64,000 nucleotides of DNA from Fasciolopsis buskii (GCA_008360955.1 LUCM01004986.1:1-64000); one strand, 5' to 3'. Shown: positions 49,851-62,600, numbered from the stretch's first letter. Notes: generated from the sequence alone by a model not told the origin. Program-made: numbers and translations.

Positions 49851-52360
49851 TTCATCATCGTCATCATCGTTCAGCGTTAAACAGCAGGGCAACCCTCACT
49901 AACCGTAACATTTTCCCCAGGGTTACATTTTTCTGTAAAATGAGTGAATATCCAAGAGGAACAGGGAGTGGACCTATACAGACGGGAAAAGATTAGAATG
50001 CTGTTCTAGCTAACATACGAAACACAGTCTAACTGTACAAACGCACTCTTTCAATCATTCCGATTCGTTAGAAAATGGAAACACGATCGCCACTGTTCGC
50101 GGTTAACTACCATATTCTTCAGTGTCTCCAGCCAGTTAGTTGGACCAGTCTTTCGAACCCCAACCACGAAGACGTGAGACACCTACTTTACTTAAGTTCA
50201 CTGTGCATTGTCTCATTCACTTTGCCATGTTATCTGTTGATCTCCACATGGCCTCTTCTATTCCTTTGGAGGAACCCAAAATAGGTCACGGTATGGTAGA
50301 CGAGTGCTCACCATACGCAGTACGTGGCCCAACCATCGTAGTCTACTAAGTTTCACACGCTGAAATTAAGTATTCTGAGAACCTGCACCTAGTATTAGGG
50401 TCCTGACTTCCACATTACTCACCCGGTCGTTCCATCCAATCCTAGCCATACCACCTAGACATCGGCGGTCGAAATCCTCCAACCGACGAACATCTTCCAC
50501 ACGCATACTCAACTGAGCGCACTGCAGCACAGTACACACAACCTCTCAGCTTCAGTGAAATATCGGGCCGACACCACAAGTGCTCCAGTCCAGCGTAAAC
50601 TGCCCGAGCCTTCGATATACGCGTATTTACCTCCACTCTCGAGCTACTGTCGTTCGACAAGCAGCTACCAGAGTAAATGAAAAGATCCACGATTGTTACT
50701 TCCTCTCCATCCAGCATCCAGTTCGGCACTACTACAGTCCATTCCTTTAATAGAACTTTGTACTTTAAGGGTGCAAAGCACATGCCGAAAGGCGCTACAG
50801 ACCTCGAGAAGCTATCTAGTGCGCGTTGTACATGGTTCGTGGATTCGAACAGGCACACAACTTCATCTGCGTAAATTAGGGAGCATAACTTCCCTCCATA
50901 TCCCAGTTCGATTCCTACATCTCGAAGACTTCCTAAATCATCTTCCATCACCTCGTCCATGCCGAAGTTGAACAAGAATGAGGAGATGGGACGCCCTTGT
51001 CGAACGCCACTAGTCGTTTCGAATGAACTTGAAGTTGACCGTATACTCCAACGCTACCATAGGAATGCGAGTACAATTCTCGCAACAGATTTACGAACTT
51101 CGTTGGCATACCCTTCCGGTGTAGAGCACTGAATAGTGCTATCCGATCCACTGAGTTGGACGCGCCTTTCAAGTCGAGAAAGATTACGACCGTGGGGTAA
51201 CGGTGTATGTTCGAGTGTGCGTTTCGATTAACTGGACAAAATCCGGCCTGTTGTTCGCGGATATTACTCTCGCGAATCGGTGTCAAACGGCGTAGGATTA
51301 TCGAATTTAAGACCTTAGGAACTATCGGAATTAAACTAATCCCACGGAGATTGGTACAGTCACTCCTTGTGCCCTCCCTGAAGATGGATACAATCAATGA
51401 CTCGCCCCACGATAACTGAATACGTTCCTTGTTCCAAATATCACGAAGCAAAGCGGTAACTGATTCCATCAGAGCTTCTCCACCCAGTTTGAAAAGAACC
51501 GGGAAGAGTTTGTCGGGACCGGCTGATTTTCCTCTCTTAAGAAGTCAAATTTTTGACTCCACTTGCAATTTCGTTGGGTGGTCGACAGACACCTCCTAAG
51601 CATTCGCAGCACCAGACGTCGGCCTAAACACGTTGGCGTGTGGCCAGCTAAACTGAGCTTTGAAGTGCTCAGCCCAACGTTCCAGCTTTTTTGTCTACCG
51701 TGGATGAATTCTCCATTCCTATCGCACACGACTTCACTAACCGAAGTTTTCCACCCGCCGGTGTCACGTGTAAGCTTAAACAGTCTTTGACTGTTACCTG
51801 AAATGGCCGCTACTTCCATCTGTTAGGCTACCTTAACTCACCAGTTTTCGCGAACATTCTCAAGGCTTATCGTCAACTGACGCTGCAACTGTCGACGCAA
51901 CTTATTCACCTCCTTGCAGTTAGGGACGTGGCATTTCTGCTCCATTAGACCCAGCTACCATTGTGAGATCCAGTGTCTTTGTTGAACGCGAGATCTAGAA
52001 CCACAGACAAAATCTTATGCGAAATGCATCGCTTGCTTGATTTGATCCCACTGCTCGTCTACATTGCTACGCATCGGAGTTCTTAGTTCCTCCGATAGTT
52101 TCTGTTCACAGCTATTGCGAACAGCCAAATCACACAGACGTTCGACGGCCAATCGACTTTGTGGTTTGCGTCGGTGACCGTTGAACGGCAACAAAAATCG
52201 CATTAAAACTAACGCATGGTCTGATTCGACGTATGTGGTCTAGTACGACACAGAATAACTGGTCACAGTGCGAGGTTATGCTCGGCGGGATCACTATTAC
52301 CGTTTACGACCGAACAGGCAAGTTCCACGTTTCTCAGCAAGATCTCTCGCGTACTCGTGT
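49851..52360 (-). mobile_element. RTE-clade LINE, 5'-truncated, best-preserved long copy
   Basis: Reading downward on the minus strand, the end of the endonuclease domain reads ESDHALVLMRFLLPF (about 52,220-52,180). The linker RLAVERLCDLAV follows, then MEVAAISGNSQRLFKLTRDTG (from 51,819). The RT domain includes WGESLIVSIFREGTRSDCTN, LRGISLIPIVPKVLN, QQAGF and VVIFLDLKGASNSVDR in one 173-codon frame (51,469-50,948). After a frameshift come SLIYADEV (catalytic YADD changed to YADE), GMCFAPLKYKVLLKEW, and SKARAVYAGLEHLWCRPDI (to 50,442). The 3' untranslated region ends at a TCATCATCG tract (49,851-49,869), equivalent to a TGATGA 3' repeat. The copy shares its 3' half with the element at 63.0-64.0 kb. 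It lies antisense within intron 2 of the Mpv17-family gene. Confidence 0.92.
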
Positions 52361-55300
52361 ACTTTTTTTCTTTTATCCTGAAGTGACGTTTTATCTGTTC
52401 CGGAAGGTGGCTCCTACACAAAAACGCTACCCGTTACAGGCATAGTGCTTGGTTTCTCGAAATATTTTGAAAACCGTATGAACCATCATGGCTATTTTTA
52501 ACAGTATGAGCAGCACTCAGATAGAAAAGGGAAATGCGTACTTTCGTTGCAACACCTCTTAGCCATACGAAAGTGCACCAAACAATCGTCAATTTTACCT
52601 CGTCGAGGGTCTTATATCCTCTAGACCGAGTTTATCGAAACCGGCTTGTGGTATTTTGAATATCAACGTCTCTACGCCACCGCTTTGGTACACAAAATGG
52701 TCGGCAAGAGATGGGGTGCGACAAATTTCAGTGTTTCGATGGTAAAACATTCCGGTTTGGCGCAGCGTGATATTTGATAGCGAAGCAATAGAAACAAAGA
52801 ACAAATCGGATCGGATCTGATCCAAGGAAATCGTTTGCTGTGTATGGTCTCAAACTGTTTAAATCGTACATCGGCTATGAAAACGAAAACTGGAATGGGC
52901 GGTTTAACCCCAACCATACTACACACATCACAGTTCCGTGGATCAAATACATGATTTCGATATACATTTCTCTAAAATGTTCATAAATATTACAACGCCC
53001 GTTGGAGCCAGAATCTCATGCTACGCGGAGAAGCGAATAGAGTTTTGCCAGGTTATCTGTGAGAAATTGTCAACCTAAAGGGATCTAATGGCCGGGGTCA
53101 TCATTGGCATGACCTGTTTGCAGTAGAATTTTCTGTAGACAAGATTTTTGGCACACTATTCGATGATCGTCCGAATTGACTACATTGTACTTATTGAAAT
53201 GCACGATTTAGGCACGCATACTCATAACCTGGAGTGCTGCCTTCCCACAATAATAGCATCAAGTGATCAGACAGTAAGTATTTCACTCAAAACACTAGCG
53301 TGTTAGTGGATAGGAAATGTTTAATCAATTATTTGTTACTATTTGCTGGTGTCAGGAAAATGGTGCAGTTTGGACTCATCCAGCTTCGATCAGAACTCCA
53401 TAGAGGAAAAACATTTACGTCATTCCACTTGTACAGGTTTGCAAATGCATTGCTTTTCATGCCAAAAAAACGAAAATTGGGAGTGATTCTAACGTACTGG
53501 ATGAACTATGTCGAAAGGGCGACGTCATTGTGAATCTTGTGCGATGCACATTAAGAAGAAAAAGGAGTTTTTACACGAAATTATCAATGCATCCCTTCAC
53601 TGGTCTAGTTTAAAGCAGAAGAGCATATGAGGGTATACTAATTCCTTCTCAGTGAAGTTCACCTCTTCAGCCTTTTCCATCATTTATGGGCTTCTGGTTG
53701 TGATTTGGCCGTCCTGTCTGAACAGCCGTTGATTCAAATTAACCTATTAAGTGACGTGTTTTAGCCGGTGTTTTGCCTCTTTACGACACATGTGGGCCGA
53801 AAACGCGTTTATTCTGCCTGGACGGAAGTTTTTGAATCCCAACCGATGGCGAATTAACAATAAACAAAGGCCATGGGTTCCACTAGAAGACGGAAAACTC
53901 GTGGTGTTAACGTATTTCTGTGTGAGCAGTGGTCGTCTACTTACATATGGACGACTAATGCACACGTGTCCAAAATCCAGGTCAACGTTCAATGGATTTA
54001 GCTACAGGATATCAACGATCGGAATGTTGACACCACTCGATAAATTGATCGGTAGAATTCTCCAAATGATGGCTAAGATGATCTAAACCCGTTTGGAACG
54101 GAGACGCATCCAAACCGATTGAATCGATAGGTTTGGGGAACTGGCTTTCGGCCAACTGGCCTGTCCAATTCTTGCTAGATTTGAGCACCCGTGTTGATCG
54201 TGGCTCAGGTTAATGGTTTTGCTAAGGTTGAGGCTTTCTCGATCACGGGCGTCTGATCATCAGTCGAACAAGCATATCCATAAAGGACTGGGACAGACTG
54301 GAACGATTCATAACAATACATACTCCACCGAGAACTCGGATTTCAGCTTATCCGGTAGCTGCACTTCGTAATCCGCGAACTAGTGATAATGATATCGTAA
54401 ATAATTCGCGGGCAAAAGATTGCATTCCAGCTTTAATGAAATAAGAATTGGAGAGCATTGCCGTCTATGGTATACTAATAAAGACAGAAAAAAATAAACT
54501 GCAGAAATGAGCACTATATGAATCAGACACCGTTGGCCAGTAACCCGAGAATGGTTCTCGACCGAGGTGAGGAACAACAGAATTTTCCCAGAGAGTAATT
54601 CTTGAAGGCATAAAATGAAAACGGATGCAGTTTTTGAATCAAACCGGCATTTGACGATACAAGCATGTCGAGAGCGGGAAAGATCTTTGAGGATCTCTGA
54701 CGCAAATCCTTCACCGGTACTCACGTGTTCGACAAATATGGTGTTGATCAGGTCAGAAAGCGGGACTGAGCGATGAAAAAAAATCAAAAGAATACCGTGA
54801 TGCAGCATTTTAAAGTGTTTTTACTGATTCAGAAGGAATTCCAGGAAAAAACGGTAAGATTGGTGAGACCGAGAAACAAAGACAGAGTAACACCAAACCT
54901 AACACGGAACTCCCTGAACTTTTGGATTCGAAATGACAGCCTAGTCTGGACACAGTCGGAGATCGGAGAGCAAAAAGACCCGATGGTACTCAGCGGGCTC
55001 GATTTTGTGTAGAAGAGCATCACGAAAGTTTCCAGGGTTATTAAGGAAAGCAAGAGGAAACAGAGTGAAAATAAATTGAGAGTCCCTGGATGAGTTAAGT
55101 AAACGTTTATTCTATTCTAAAAAGTTCGGTGTTTTGAAGGATCAAGGTTAAGTTTCCTTGGTCATCATCAATTGACATGGCGTGACGGGTAGTGCTACCG
55201 TACGCATACTTGATTACGGGACCCGATGAATTACTACGAAGGTCACTTATGTCATTGGGGAAAAGAAAAGGCGAAAAATTAGCAACCTGGAAAAATTTAG

Positions 55301-56339
55301 AGTTATCAGTTGAAAAAATCAGGCGATGTTCCCCCGAATCTCGCGTTTTTGGTGCGTTCACTAAAATAGTCAGTTCGTCATGCTAATAAATGAGGTAGAC
55401 TCCTAAACGAGCAAAGTTTTGAAATGAGTTTGACCTACAGATAAAATCATAAGCGAAAGATGAGCAAGAAAAACGAGCAGAGTTAAATAATGATTTGTAA
55501 GCAGGATGCACTAAACTTGATGTCACATCGCATATTCTTTTGTGAGATTAGTGGGCTAGTTTGAAGTAGTCCGATAGAGTCACAACGTGCTTTAAGAGAT
55601 GACGGAGTCTGATGCGTTCAGTGATTTTGAACAGGTTAAGGGAAGAACAATGCAAAGGAACGGTTTAGAAAGAACGGTGACTGTTTCCTCTGTGGTTCGG
55701 AACGTGAATACAAAGTGACGTGACTATAGGCCGAGCTTGGACAACCTGTTCAGGGTGACATCTATCCCAGTCCTGGATGTCGGCCTAGATAAGTTCAAAC
55801 ATCTTCAAATTGAAACCCTACCTGTAGGTTTGATATGGGTACAGCCAGTTCTGCGAAATGGTGAAGGAGTAAATATGGCAGGTTTAGTGAATGCAGCAAT
55901 GGCAATATTTATCTTGGTTGAACGGGGAGACAACGTTTTGTTCCGATCTCAAAATACCCGAATCCCCTTTCATTAGCCCTCGCATCTTAACGGCTTAGAA
56001 GTTGTTCACCAAGGATGGGTTAGATTCGAGCGTTCTCATTTTTCCCTTAGCAGTTTCTATGTCAACTACCTCGCATATTTGTTCTTTCGGTCGACGTAGT
56101 TGCTTTATGTTGGAAGATGCTATCCTTGTTTTACACTGTGGTAATGAGGGCAACTAAGATAGAATGCTTCCTGCATGGTGAGAGTAGAAAATTCTCGAGA
56201 ATTGGAAAGTGAGAAAGCAAACGAAAACTGGGAATAAACTGTGTAAAGAATGTCTGTAAATCAAAACATTTGCAGAGGACAAGTTGCGCAAGTGAGATTT
56301 CGTTTGCTTAGAAATTTTTTGTCATGCTTGACGCTGGAT

Positions 56340-56573
56340 TGCAGTAGAAGAGACAATCCATAGCCAATTGTGGCCCACTACACGGAGGTGGGGTTACCAG
56401 CACATATGACCCGGAAACTTGCAGTGGCTCAAAACCGCATACGGTCTCATTAGGACAGGTGTGCTAGGGAGACAGGCGTCAGCGAGTTCCTGTCTCCCAC
56501 TATAATGTCCGGCGGATCTGAGATTCGAACCTCCGACGTTTTGTTGTCAAACGCTTTATAAAACACCACCGCC
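56340..56573 (-). mobile_element. tRNA-derived SINE with perfect internal hairpin
   Basis: On the minus strand from 56,573, GGCGGTGGTGTTTTATAAAG resembles a tRNA 5' half, followed by an anticodon-like stem CGTTT/AAACG with a seven-base loop, and GGAGGTTCGAATCT, a perfect B box. The body after the head contains GGGAGACAGG, a 12-base loop and CCTGTCTCCC (56,467-56,498), a perfect 10-bp stem. The rest runs to about 56,340 and matches the decayed copy at 2,875-3,050. The 3' end is not sharply defined. It would be transcribed by polymerase III and mobilised by a LINE partner. Confidence 0.65.
56467..56498. repeat. perfect 10-bp inverted repeat, 12-base loop
   Basis: GGGAGACAGG at 56,467-56,476 and CCTGTCTCCC at 56,489-56,498 are exact reverse complements around CGTCAGCGAGTT. 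The hairpin sits just after the tRNA-like head of the SINE. Confidence 0.95.
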
Positions 56574-57261
56574 GGTCGGATTGAGGAAATGCGACGACCA
56601 CGAGACGACGATAGTTTTTTGGTTTGAGAAGGATAACACAGTGCCCTCTCGAAGAGATGATGACTTGAAGTTCCACCGGAGCATTAGTGGATTGGATAGT
56701 GAGGATTTCGTCCAGAATTGCAGTTGTGCCAGTTGGTGGGGCATAAACCCCTAAGTAGACTGCGGTGATTTGGACTAAAGAGGAATGAAGGTTGTCATCC
56801 AGCAGATGGACAGTGATTGTACTGAATAACTTCAAGAAGAAAATGGATTCCAGGCTGAGAAGCAGAAGGAGCTAATACAAACGTTAATGATAATACTACC
56901 ACTGAAACAACGAAACTCAGGATGCCAGGAAAGAGGCAAGCAGTTAATGGTGTTGCATGAGTGAGTAGAAAAACCATCTCTGACTTGACACACTATGGAG
57001 AATTAGTGTGTAATTACCCCTCCGCGGGTGGTTTCCTTGTATTGTTCTTTATCTTTTTGAAAACAACACGATGGAGTCATCCATTTCAGCATTCACCCAG
57101 AATTGTTACATGTATACCAAAAGCGTATTACAGTACATCAAAGAGTGCTGTTTTTGACAAGTCGGTCATTTTCCGAAACGAATCTTGATCCATGAAGTTC
57201 GAGAGGGATAAAAGGTCACAAGGCATAACAAAGCGCCTGAGAGACCTCTTCATGAATTAAC

Positions 57262-57816
57262 ACTACTCAGCAAGATCGAGAAACAGACATATCGATTTGT
57301 CCATGTGTATTAACCGATGCAATCGAACGGTTAATAATCCAAAGTCAAAGAAAATATAGTATATATATATATATATTATACACCGGCTTGAAAGCAAGCA
57401 TAGTGTCAACGCAAAAAAATGTAAATAGAAGTTTACAGACAGAGGATAAGAAAAGAAGGAAAAATAATAAACTGCAACAAACCAATTGTTTTTTTTCTGT
57501 TTCCACCGATTACGTTTTTGGTTATTCTCAGTTTTTTAGTAGGGGCGAGTTCTATTGACACTCCATACAGCATTACAAAGAGACTGTAGGTTGATTCAAT
57601 CCACAGCATGTCGACGGTAAACGACAGAGAAGAAGGCTATTGGCTAACATCTCCACCCCCGGGGGAACCATTCGACAGCTAAGGATGATGGAAGTCTCAT
57701 TTAAGCGAACGAAAGTGGGCAAGCACTCGCTATAGGACCCTGGAACTGATGATATCACCCTGGCTGTTGATGAACAGTCCTGGGTGAAACTGATCAGGAC
57801 AGGAAGGAAACCAATG

Positions 57817-57847
<31 letters not shown>

Positions 57848-57943
57848 ACATTCTCTCTGACTTTGGATATGTGATCGCTCGATGGCATCGATAAATACAC
57901 GTGGACCGAAACGATGTCTGTTTCTCGACCTTTCTGAGTAATG
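57262..57943. mobile_element. foldback/MITE-like element with about 120-bp inverted arms
   Basis: The left arm (57,262-57,379) and right arm (57,815-57,943) are inverted copies at roughly 80% identity by eye. Both start at the outside with A(C/T)TACTCAG, then (C/A)AAG(A/G)TCGAGAAACAGACAT, GTCCA(T/C)GTGTATT, CGATGC(A/C)ATCGA and ATCCAAAGTCA(A/G)AGA. Both end inside in a TA microsatellite. The 435 bases between the arms carry only an undistinguished minus-strand frame (57,573-57,851). No transposase is present. One arm recurs at 39,770-39,812. This could be a non-autonomous DNA transposon, or two opposite insertions of one short repeat. Confidence 0.65.
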
Positions 57944-58545
57944 CTAGTTCAAGAAGAGTTCTCTCAAGTGCTCTGTTGTGTCTTGTTAGCTTATATCCTT
58001 CTCCATCATCATGGAGAGCAAATCGTGCCTTTTTGTTGCTCGTCAGTGCTCTTGGGTCTGCGTCTCAACTTTATTGCTGATTATTCCTATGTATCCCTTT
58101 TCACAGTCTTTGATGTCAATCTAATAAACAAAAATAACTCGATTTCTGTTTGTATTTGGTCCTTGGTGGTATCTTCCGTAAGGTTTTTGGCGATCTACAG
58201 ACTGTTTCGATTACATAAAACTTGAGTAATCACGCTCTAATTTCAGGGATATTCCAAATGAACGACAGAACACTTCGTGTTCTGTTTGTTCGACGACCTC
58301 TTATCGACATTGTTTTTGGTTTGCGCTTCGTCTGACTGATTTTCTAGGGTGTCCGTTGAAATAGTTGTTTCCTTTCTTTGCTTTCATCCTCAATGCTGAA
58401 ACTGGACCATACTCTATTGAAAGAGACCTCGATCAAGTTTCTCATGTGGCAGTTTGGGTAGTTGACACGAAATTGTATAGTTTGTTCCGTTATGCTTACT
58501 TCCGCCTAAAACAAACGGCTTTTTGCGGTCTAATTCCGCTTGTAG

Positions 58546-58754
58546 ATAATGGGATTTGTCATACGAAGACGATTGAAGGAGGCATAGAACACGTGCATCG
58601 TCACTTCCTATCGGCCTACCTGGCCGACTTGTCATTCTGGCCTCTGGTTCAGACCATTAATTTCGGTCTAGTACCCGGTCGGTACCGAGTCCCGTACATA
58701 TCGTTTTTTATGTGTCTGTGGAACACGTATTTGTGTATCCTGAATTTCAGCAAG
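58546..58754 (+). CDS. Mpv17/PMP22 family protein, exon 3
   Basis: This exon of 209 bases has the acceptor CGCTTGTAG before 58,546 and the donor GTAAGC at 58,755. The first two bases complete a tyrosine codon with the last base of exon 2, and the exon ends in phase 0. The translation contains HFLSAYLADLSFWPLVQTIN and then FGLVPGRYRVPYISFFMCLW, NTYLC. This is the diagnostic C-terminal Mpv17 motif (Y..D..FWP.VQ.INF.(F/L)VP..YRV.Y......WNTYLS) covering the fourth membrane segment. Key W, P, Q, N, P and YR residues are all present. Together with exon 2 it firmly identifies the family. Confidence 0.92.
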
Positions 58755-59104
58755 GTAAGCCTCCGGCTGCTTGCATTCGAGGCGGCAAAATCTATTTTCA
58801 CGAGGAAAGAAAACCTTTGTTGGTCTCATAAGTCGTTTGTTACTTATAGCCCTCATTCTTTTTTCTGTTACCGTGTAATCTTGACATGACTTTTGTCCGC
58901 TGGAATAGTAACTTCCGTCCTTCGTTAAAGTCTTCTGGCTACTACACCAATGTGAAGTAGTGCAATTCTTATGGCTAATTCTGAGCTGCTTCTTGCGCTT
59001 TGATGACAAATAACAAGACAAGACAATCTATCTTATTGTTTTCAAAATGGAGTAAATATACATTGCATCATAGTATATTATATTAATATTTACTTTTTTC
59101 CTAG

Positions 59105-59140
59105 AAGCACTCTGCCACATTAATAGTTAGCGCAGGCTAA
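59105..59140 (+). CDS. Mpv17/PMP22 family protein, predicted last exon
   Basis: A strong acceptor (TTACTTTTTTCCTAG) ends at 59,104. Splicing in phase 0 from exon 3 adds KHSATLIVSAG and a TAA stop at 59,138-59,140, giving a protein of 221 residues in all, close to the usual 180-220 of the family. The tail itself is not conserved in the family, so only the splice site, phase and length support it. If the exon 3 donor were not used, the frame would run on to a stop at 58,889 and add 45 residues. A dispersed repeat begins about 10 bases later and would lie in the 3' untranslated region. Confidence 0.5.
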   Translation, partial: KHSATLIVSAG

Positions 59141-59149
59141 AATGATAGG

Positions 59150-59400
59150 AGTATCATAGAGGATCGACATGATGAACCTTACCTCGGGTTTTCGATCAAA
59201 TGTTCTAACCCACAGCAGCTGGACGACCTGAAAGTCACCTAACCCACTGAGTTCATGCACCATTTGGATGGGGCTAGAAATCCTGGGTGCCCAGTACGCC
59301 GATCCGTTAAATATGCCGGATAGCATACATCCGTATACCTCGTACACGGTTGATTTGGGATCATAGTCTGGCCCTCTCCTAAACTGATCACCGAAGATCT
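59150..59400 (-). repeat. dispersed repeat family, copy 3 (minus)
   Basis: The reverse complement shares GTACTGGGCACCCAGGA, ATGGTGCATGAACT, AGTGGGTTAGGTGACTTTCA and CTGTGGGTTAGAACATTTG-like blocks with the copy at 10,800-11,110, minus a short internal deletion. It lies immediately downstream of the predicted stop codon of the Mpv17-family gene. Confidence 0.6.
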
Positions 59401-59580
59401 TCCAATAATTCACCGTGTGATATCATCGCTCAGCTGCCCATTAAAAACATGGAAGCTATGTACATCTGTTTCATCCTTGTTACGAATCATCAGCAGTGCA
59501 TATCCACCGCGCCCGAACTGGAACGCGAACCCGAGACAAACCTCATCTTACTTAATCTGCCTGCAGAAACGTCTTCTGCG

Positions 59581-59604
59581 TTAGGGTTAGGGTTAGGGTT
59601 AAGG
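59581..59604 (+). repeat. short interstitial TTAGGG run
   Basis: There are three perfect TTAGGG units and a fourth changed to TTAAGG. TTAGGG is the telomere motif of flatworms and vertebrates. At 24 bases this is an interstitial run, not a telomere. Confidence 0.9.
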
Positions 59605-62600
59605 TTTTCGTTGCAAGCATGATACTTCCCATAGCTTTTTACAGTCGTCATTCGGTTTTCCTATTTCTATCAGTTTTATAGTCTTAACGATGTTCATGTG
59701 CGGTGAAATAGGAAATCAAAGTTTTGAATAGCTGGGATGTTTGCCAAAAAACCGGATCGAACTGAAACTTTTCACTTGACAGTGATGATCGATCCTTCTT
59801 CTTACCGAGATATTCTGCCGTCATACAATATATTTGTCGAGCTTGACCAACAATAGCGTTAGTGTTTATAATCGTGAATGTCAGCGTCCTCACTGATGAT
59901 GGCAAACGATCGCATTCGAATGTCACATGAATGCTGCTTTGAAAAGTGCAGTTATTTTCTTTGAGAATAAAAAATCCAGAAAAATCCCAGTAGTGTTTTC
60001 CAATGAGAAGCTTCTGTAATTTTCTGTCCTTAATCCTTCAAACAAAAATAAATTGTCTTATGTTTCTTTCAATAGAGCCAAAACTGAACAAGACCCCAGT
60101 CGCTGTGGTGTGGTCAAATCTGACAGTGTGCATTGAAAATTCGCGTTATTGTTGATAATGACAGCGCGGAACCGTAGCCGGGAAAAAGCGCTGTCGGTTT
60201 GTCTCGGCAAATCAAGACTAACCCGGCTACAAATCGAAGATTACCGGGGAATAATAAACGCACAAACTCACAAACTAAACTGGACCGCAAACAGTCGGAT
60301 AGTCGGTGGAATAGCTTTCTCCTTCTTTCATTCTATTCAATTTGTAACTAATAGTCCCCGTCTCTCGCTGTGTTGCCTGTGTGCTGACTTGGTCTGTCCT
60401 CTTCGTGTTCTCCGTCGTTTCTCAGATCATCTGTTTATCACAGTTAACCGGGCGACAAACAGACAGAAAGGAAGGGAGAGAGAGAGAGCATGCTTTGCAT
60501 TTACTTTTTAACTTTCCAATCGCATTTATTGAGTCCAGTAAACTTTATCAAATGAGGTTGATAGATCTGTTTTTTCCCCAATTCTTGTTTTTCCTGCCCA
60601 CTTGGGGCAAGTAAAAATTTTCGGAGTCTTATTGGACTGTTACATATGGCGTTCTTGATTCTCAAAGTAAACTGGCTATCGGTAGAGCACAATTCATGGA
60701 GTAGATGGGCAAATTAGCTTGGAACGTCGACTGAAATATATTAAGTGCTGTTCCATCCATTTTATTCTTGGGATTCATCGTCTGTGCAAGTAGTAGTTAT
60801 GAGGTTTAACAATGCGGTAGGTTAGTTGGAGACTAGGTTATAGTAGCTAGACGGGCAAATAACTATATTACATAGTGTGCACTTTAGCCTCTGCCAACTT
60901 TTGTTAGAGTCACATCAAATTTAATCAGATTTACGATCCAACGGTCTGCACATCCGCGACGAGAATTTTTGGTCGATGATTAATTTTGGCGATTCACAGT
61001 CGTTTAGTTGATCCAAAGAAACCATTTTCAACTGATAGTGATAGAACCCATTCTCTGTCTGTACATCTAATTTTGATCGAAAATCTTATTTTGAAGCCGG
61101 TATGCTACAGGAATAAAATGAATTTTAAACAAGTTAAAAGCCTTTGATTTCTAACTTATGGCTTACTCTGTTGTGCTGTCGTTGACGTGCTTTTGCGCTG
61201 TGTCCTTCATGGGACATCGTCGACCTTGATTATGACCATGCGAACTTTAAGATGAAATCGTTCCCATGTTGATTGTAAGCCTGTGCTACAAAATTCAGGC
61301 CGGTGCAGTTTGTCCCGTTTTCCAGATGTCACAATTGATATTTGCAGTCCGAGCTACCCTCACAGTGGATGTGATGTTTCTGTCACCTCGGCAACCATAT
61401 CCCAGTGGAAAAGGCTGACTGTGTCCAGGACACCGGATTTTCCTTTCTATGCTTGGGATGGCGAAGATGAACAACTTATGAGTTCCCAACTTCAGCTTCA
61501 CTAAGAACCTTCATATCGGTAATCTGGATCATGTCCCAGTGGAGTAAACTGTTTATTACAATGCCGGATTTGTATTTTATCGACGCATCCGTAGACTTGT
61601 GCTCACTCTTGTAATAACAAAAACGTAGGCCCAGCACAAAAGAAACGAACCATTCACGGTTATTACAAGTTTTAGTTTCAAGATTGCGTGAATAACTGCC
61701 ACTAAATACTGGCTACCAGCACTTGATGACTGTGTAGTAAAACCCTTATTCAAATATTATCGAAATGCCATGAAAATTGGACTCATAATTTCGACATTAC
61801 AAGCGTTTGAAGATTTCTTGAACTCAATCCTAGACCGGTGTTGGAAAAGCAGTTGCCATCGCAGCGTTTGATTGCAATGTCGCCGGTTTTCGCACTTTCG
61901 CGGTCAATTTCACCTCCATTCGAAATTCCTTTGGTAGCCGCAGCTTCCTTCTTGGAACCTAGTAAATTTGTTGTATAGTGAACAGAAAACCAAAGTAAGA
62001 AGATTAGTTCAGTTGTTATATTACTTGGTCATCTTGTCCTATTCTGTACATCTGACTACGTAAATGACTTTTTCGTAGCTAAACGCTAGAACACCTAACG
62101 TTTGACCACTTTACAGCTCTCAGACGGGACGATCCATTTCGACTGTGACGTGTCTTACGAAAGTACAAATAAAATCAATCCCCCAAGGCCCTGTATTCTT
62201 CCATGACAAGATAGTTTGAGTGAGTAAATTCTGACGTACAACTACCAGTGGAAAATGAAAACGCTACAACATATCAGCAGACTATCTACTGTATTATTGC
62301 TGGCATTTGACGCTACTGCTCCGTGGAGAAAACTGACACGAAATGCGCTCGTCTAGAAAACCTAATTGGTGTTCTAATTATTTTTTCGTAAATAATCAAT
62401 AAGGCGGAGGGATCAAGTTTGCTATGACCGTTGTATTTCGCTTTGTTTCTCACTTCGGTAAAAAACGTTGCGGTGGTCGGTGTTAAGATGAAACAGTCTG
62501 AGTCCGATTGAAATAGTTTAGGCCAGGCGCTGACTACTTGGGCAAATCAATCACATGTGTGTGTTTGGCCAGTTAGATTACTCAAATCAGTTTCCCTTAT

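Larger units (their letters stand above)
48779..58545 (+). other. intron 2 of the Mpv17-family gene (about 9.8 kb)
   Basis: It is bounded by GTAAGT at 48,779 and TTGTAG ending at 58,545. It contains an antisense RTE LINE (49.9-52.4 kb), an antisense tRNA-derived SINE (56.3-56.6 kb) and the foldback element (57.3-57.9 kb). The stretch 52,400-56,340 has several plus-strand frames of 64-111 codons (such as 53,751-54,086 and 55,737-55,976) with no recognised domain. Confidence 0.75.

Noticed and set aside
54380..54808. 142-codon minus-strand open frame in intron 2
   Set aside because: No recognised domain, no splice context, and it lies inside the intron of a plus-strand gene.
56521..56573. Functional tRNA gene on the minus strand
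   Set aside because: The anticodon loop lacks the invariant T at position 33 and the T and acceptor stems are imperfect; it heads a SINE body.
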